Origin: Ancylomarina salipaludis
GTDB taxonomy: Bacteria; Bacteroidota; Bacteroidia; Bacteroidales; Marinifilaceae
Reading direction: 5' to 3'
DNA: 64,000 bases
Assembly: GCF_004122035.1 (NCBI RefSeq)
Contig: NZ_SAXA01000010.1
Coordinates: forward strand, 104,338 to 168,337
Shown here: piece by piece, positions 63,951 through 64,000 of the stretch
Numbering within the stretch: the first letter of the stretch is position 1
Layout of the letters: each line of letters opens with the position of its first letter
Program-made: the position numbers and the translations under genes
The notes under the pieces: generated by a model
The model's database searches: none
What the model was told of the DNA's origin: nothing
The model's input: the letters and a program-made list of their open reading frames with translations, nothing else

Positions 63951-64000
63951 ATGCAAAAATCCTTATTATCACTCTTTTTCCCAGAGGGTCTTTTAAATTA
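63951..64000 (+). CDS. ISAon1-like transposase N-terminal fragment (cut by window end)
   Basis: ATG at 63951 opens MQKSLLSLFFPEGLLN and runs off the window. The short start with LFFPEGLL is the pattern of the first ORF of ISAon1/ISL3-type elements of Bacteroidota. An A+T-rich lead with GGGTCTGCTTTAAATTGATCA around 63893 could be the left inverted repeat. Only 16 codons are visible, so the call is tentative. Confidence 0.4.
   Translation, partial: MQKSLLSLFFPEGLLN

Overview
The window looks like a piece of a Bacteroidota chromosome, probably a marine member of the Marinilabiliales. This rests on the low G+C content, start codons without strong Shine-Dalgarno sequences, promoters of the TTTG/TAnnTTTG type, two TonB-dependent outer-membrane receptors, a sensor with two-component propeller repeats, an AraC-TPR membrane regulator, an ISAon1-like transposase start at the right edge and a CDGSH/glutamate-synthase fusion. 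No rRNA, tRNA or CRISPR array was found.

Layout. 1-2.6 kb: the end of a DUF190 gene, then a cluster of repeats around a DUF559 endonuclease gene and its decayed copies. 2.7-11 kb: an AbgA-like peptidase, a FIST sensor with an overlapping hybrid histidine kinase, a VOC protein and ClpB. 11-13 kb: a promoter, a SAM (S-box) riboswitch, a Met/Cys-rich leader ORF and an NhaC-superfamily carrier, read here as a MetT-type methionine transporter. 13-23 kb: two TonB receptors, the CDGSH-GltB-like protein, a C_GCAxxG_C_C protein and a lipoprotein metallo-hydrolase. 23-29 kb: a MacB/FtsX-type ABC exporter divergent from an NtrC-type regulator and its kinase. 29-37 kb: a HAD phosphatase with a structured leader, an unknown lipoprotein, a membrane AraC regulator, a 152-bp MITE-like element, a slipin, then a gene-poor 1.1 kb with four hairpins and a 14-unit 21-bp array. 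37-43 kb is an accessory region: an AIPR protein, an attC-like palindrome, a beta-helix/K+-channel-like protein, small membrane proteins and another repeat pair. 44.6-50.2 kb: a compact five-gene catabolic operon. 50-64 kb: two large sensor kinases, DUF5808, RarD, an MBL protein, a serine hydrolase and a LytS/LytTR pair, ending in a partial IS.

The most attractive system is the operon at 44.6-50.2 kb. It holds a KamA-like radical-SAM aminomutase, a two-subunit 3-oxoacid CoA-transferase, a class III beta-amino-acid-type aminotransferase and a PcaF-like thiolase. Read as a pathway this is alpha-amino acid to beta-amino acid to beta-keto acid to beta-ketoacyl-CoA to acetyl-CoA plus acyl-CoA. The PcaF-like thiolase and the apparent loss of the lysine-binding aspartates in the KamA homologue suggest a dicarboxylic substrate such as 2-aminoadipate, passing through 3-oxoadipate. 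This is inference from sequence only.

Other signals: a SAM riboswitch followed by a Met/Cys-rich leader peptide; a DUF559 gene bracketed by dispersed palindromes, like a REP/RAYT pair; two related orphan RNA candidates that share a 5' motif and a terminator; and a perfectly phased 21-bp array that reads as heptads cut by stops. All family calls were made by eye, without database searches.
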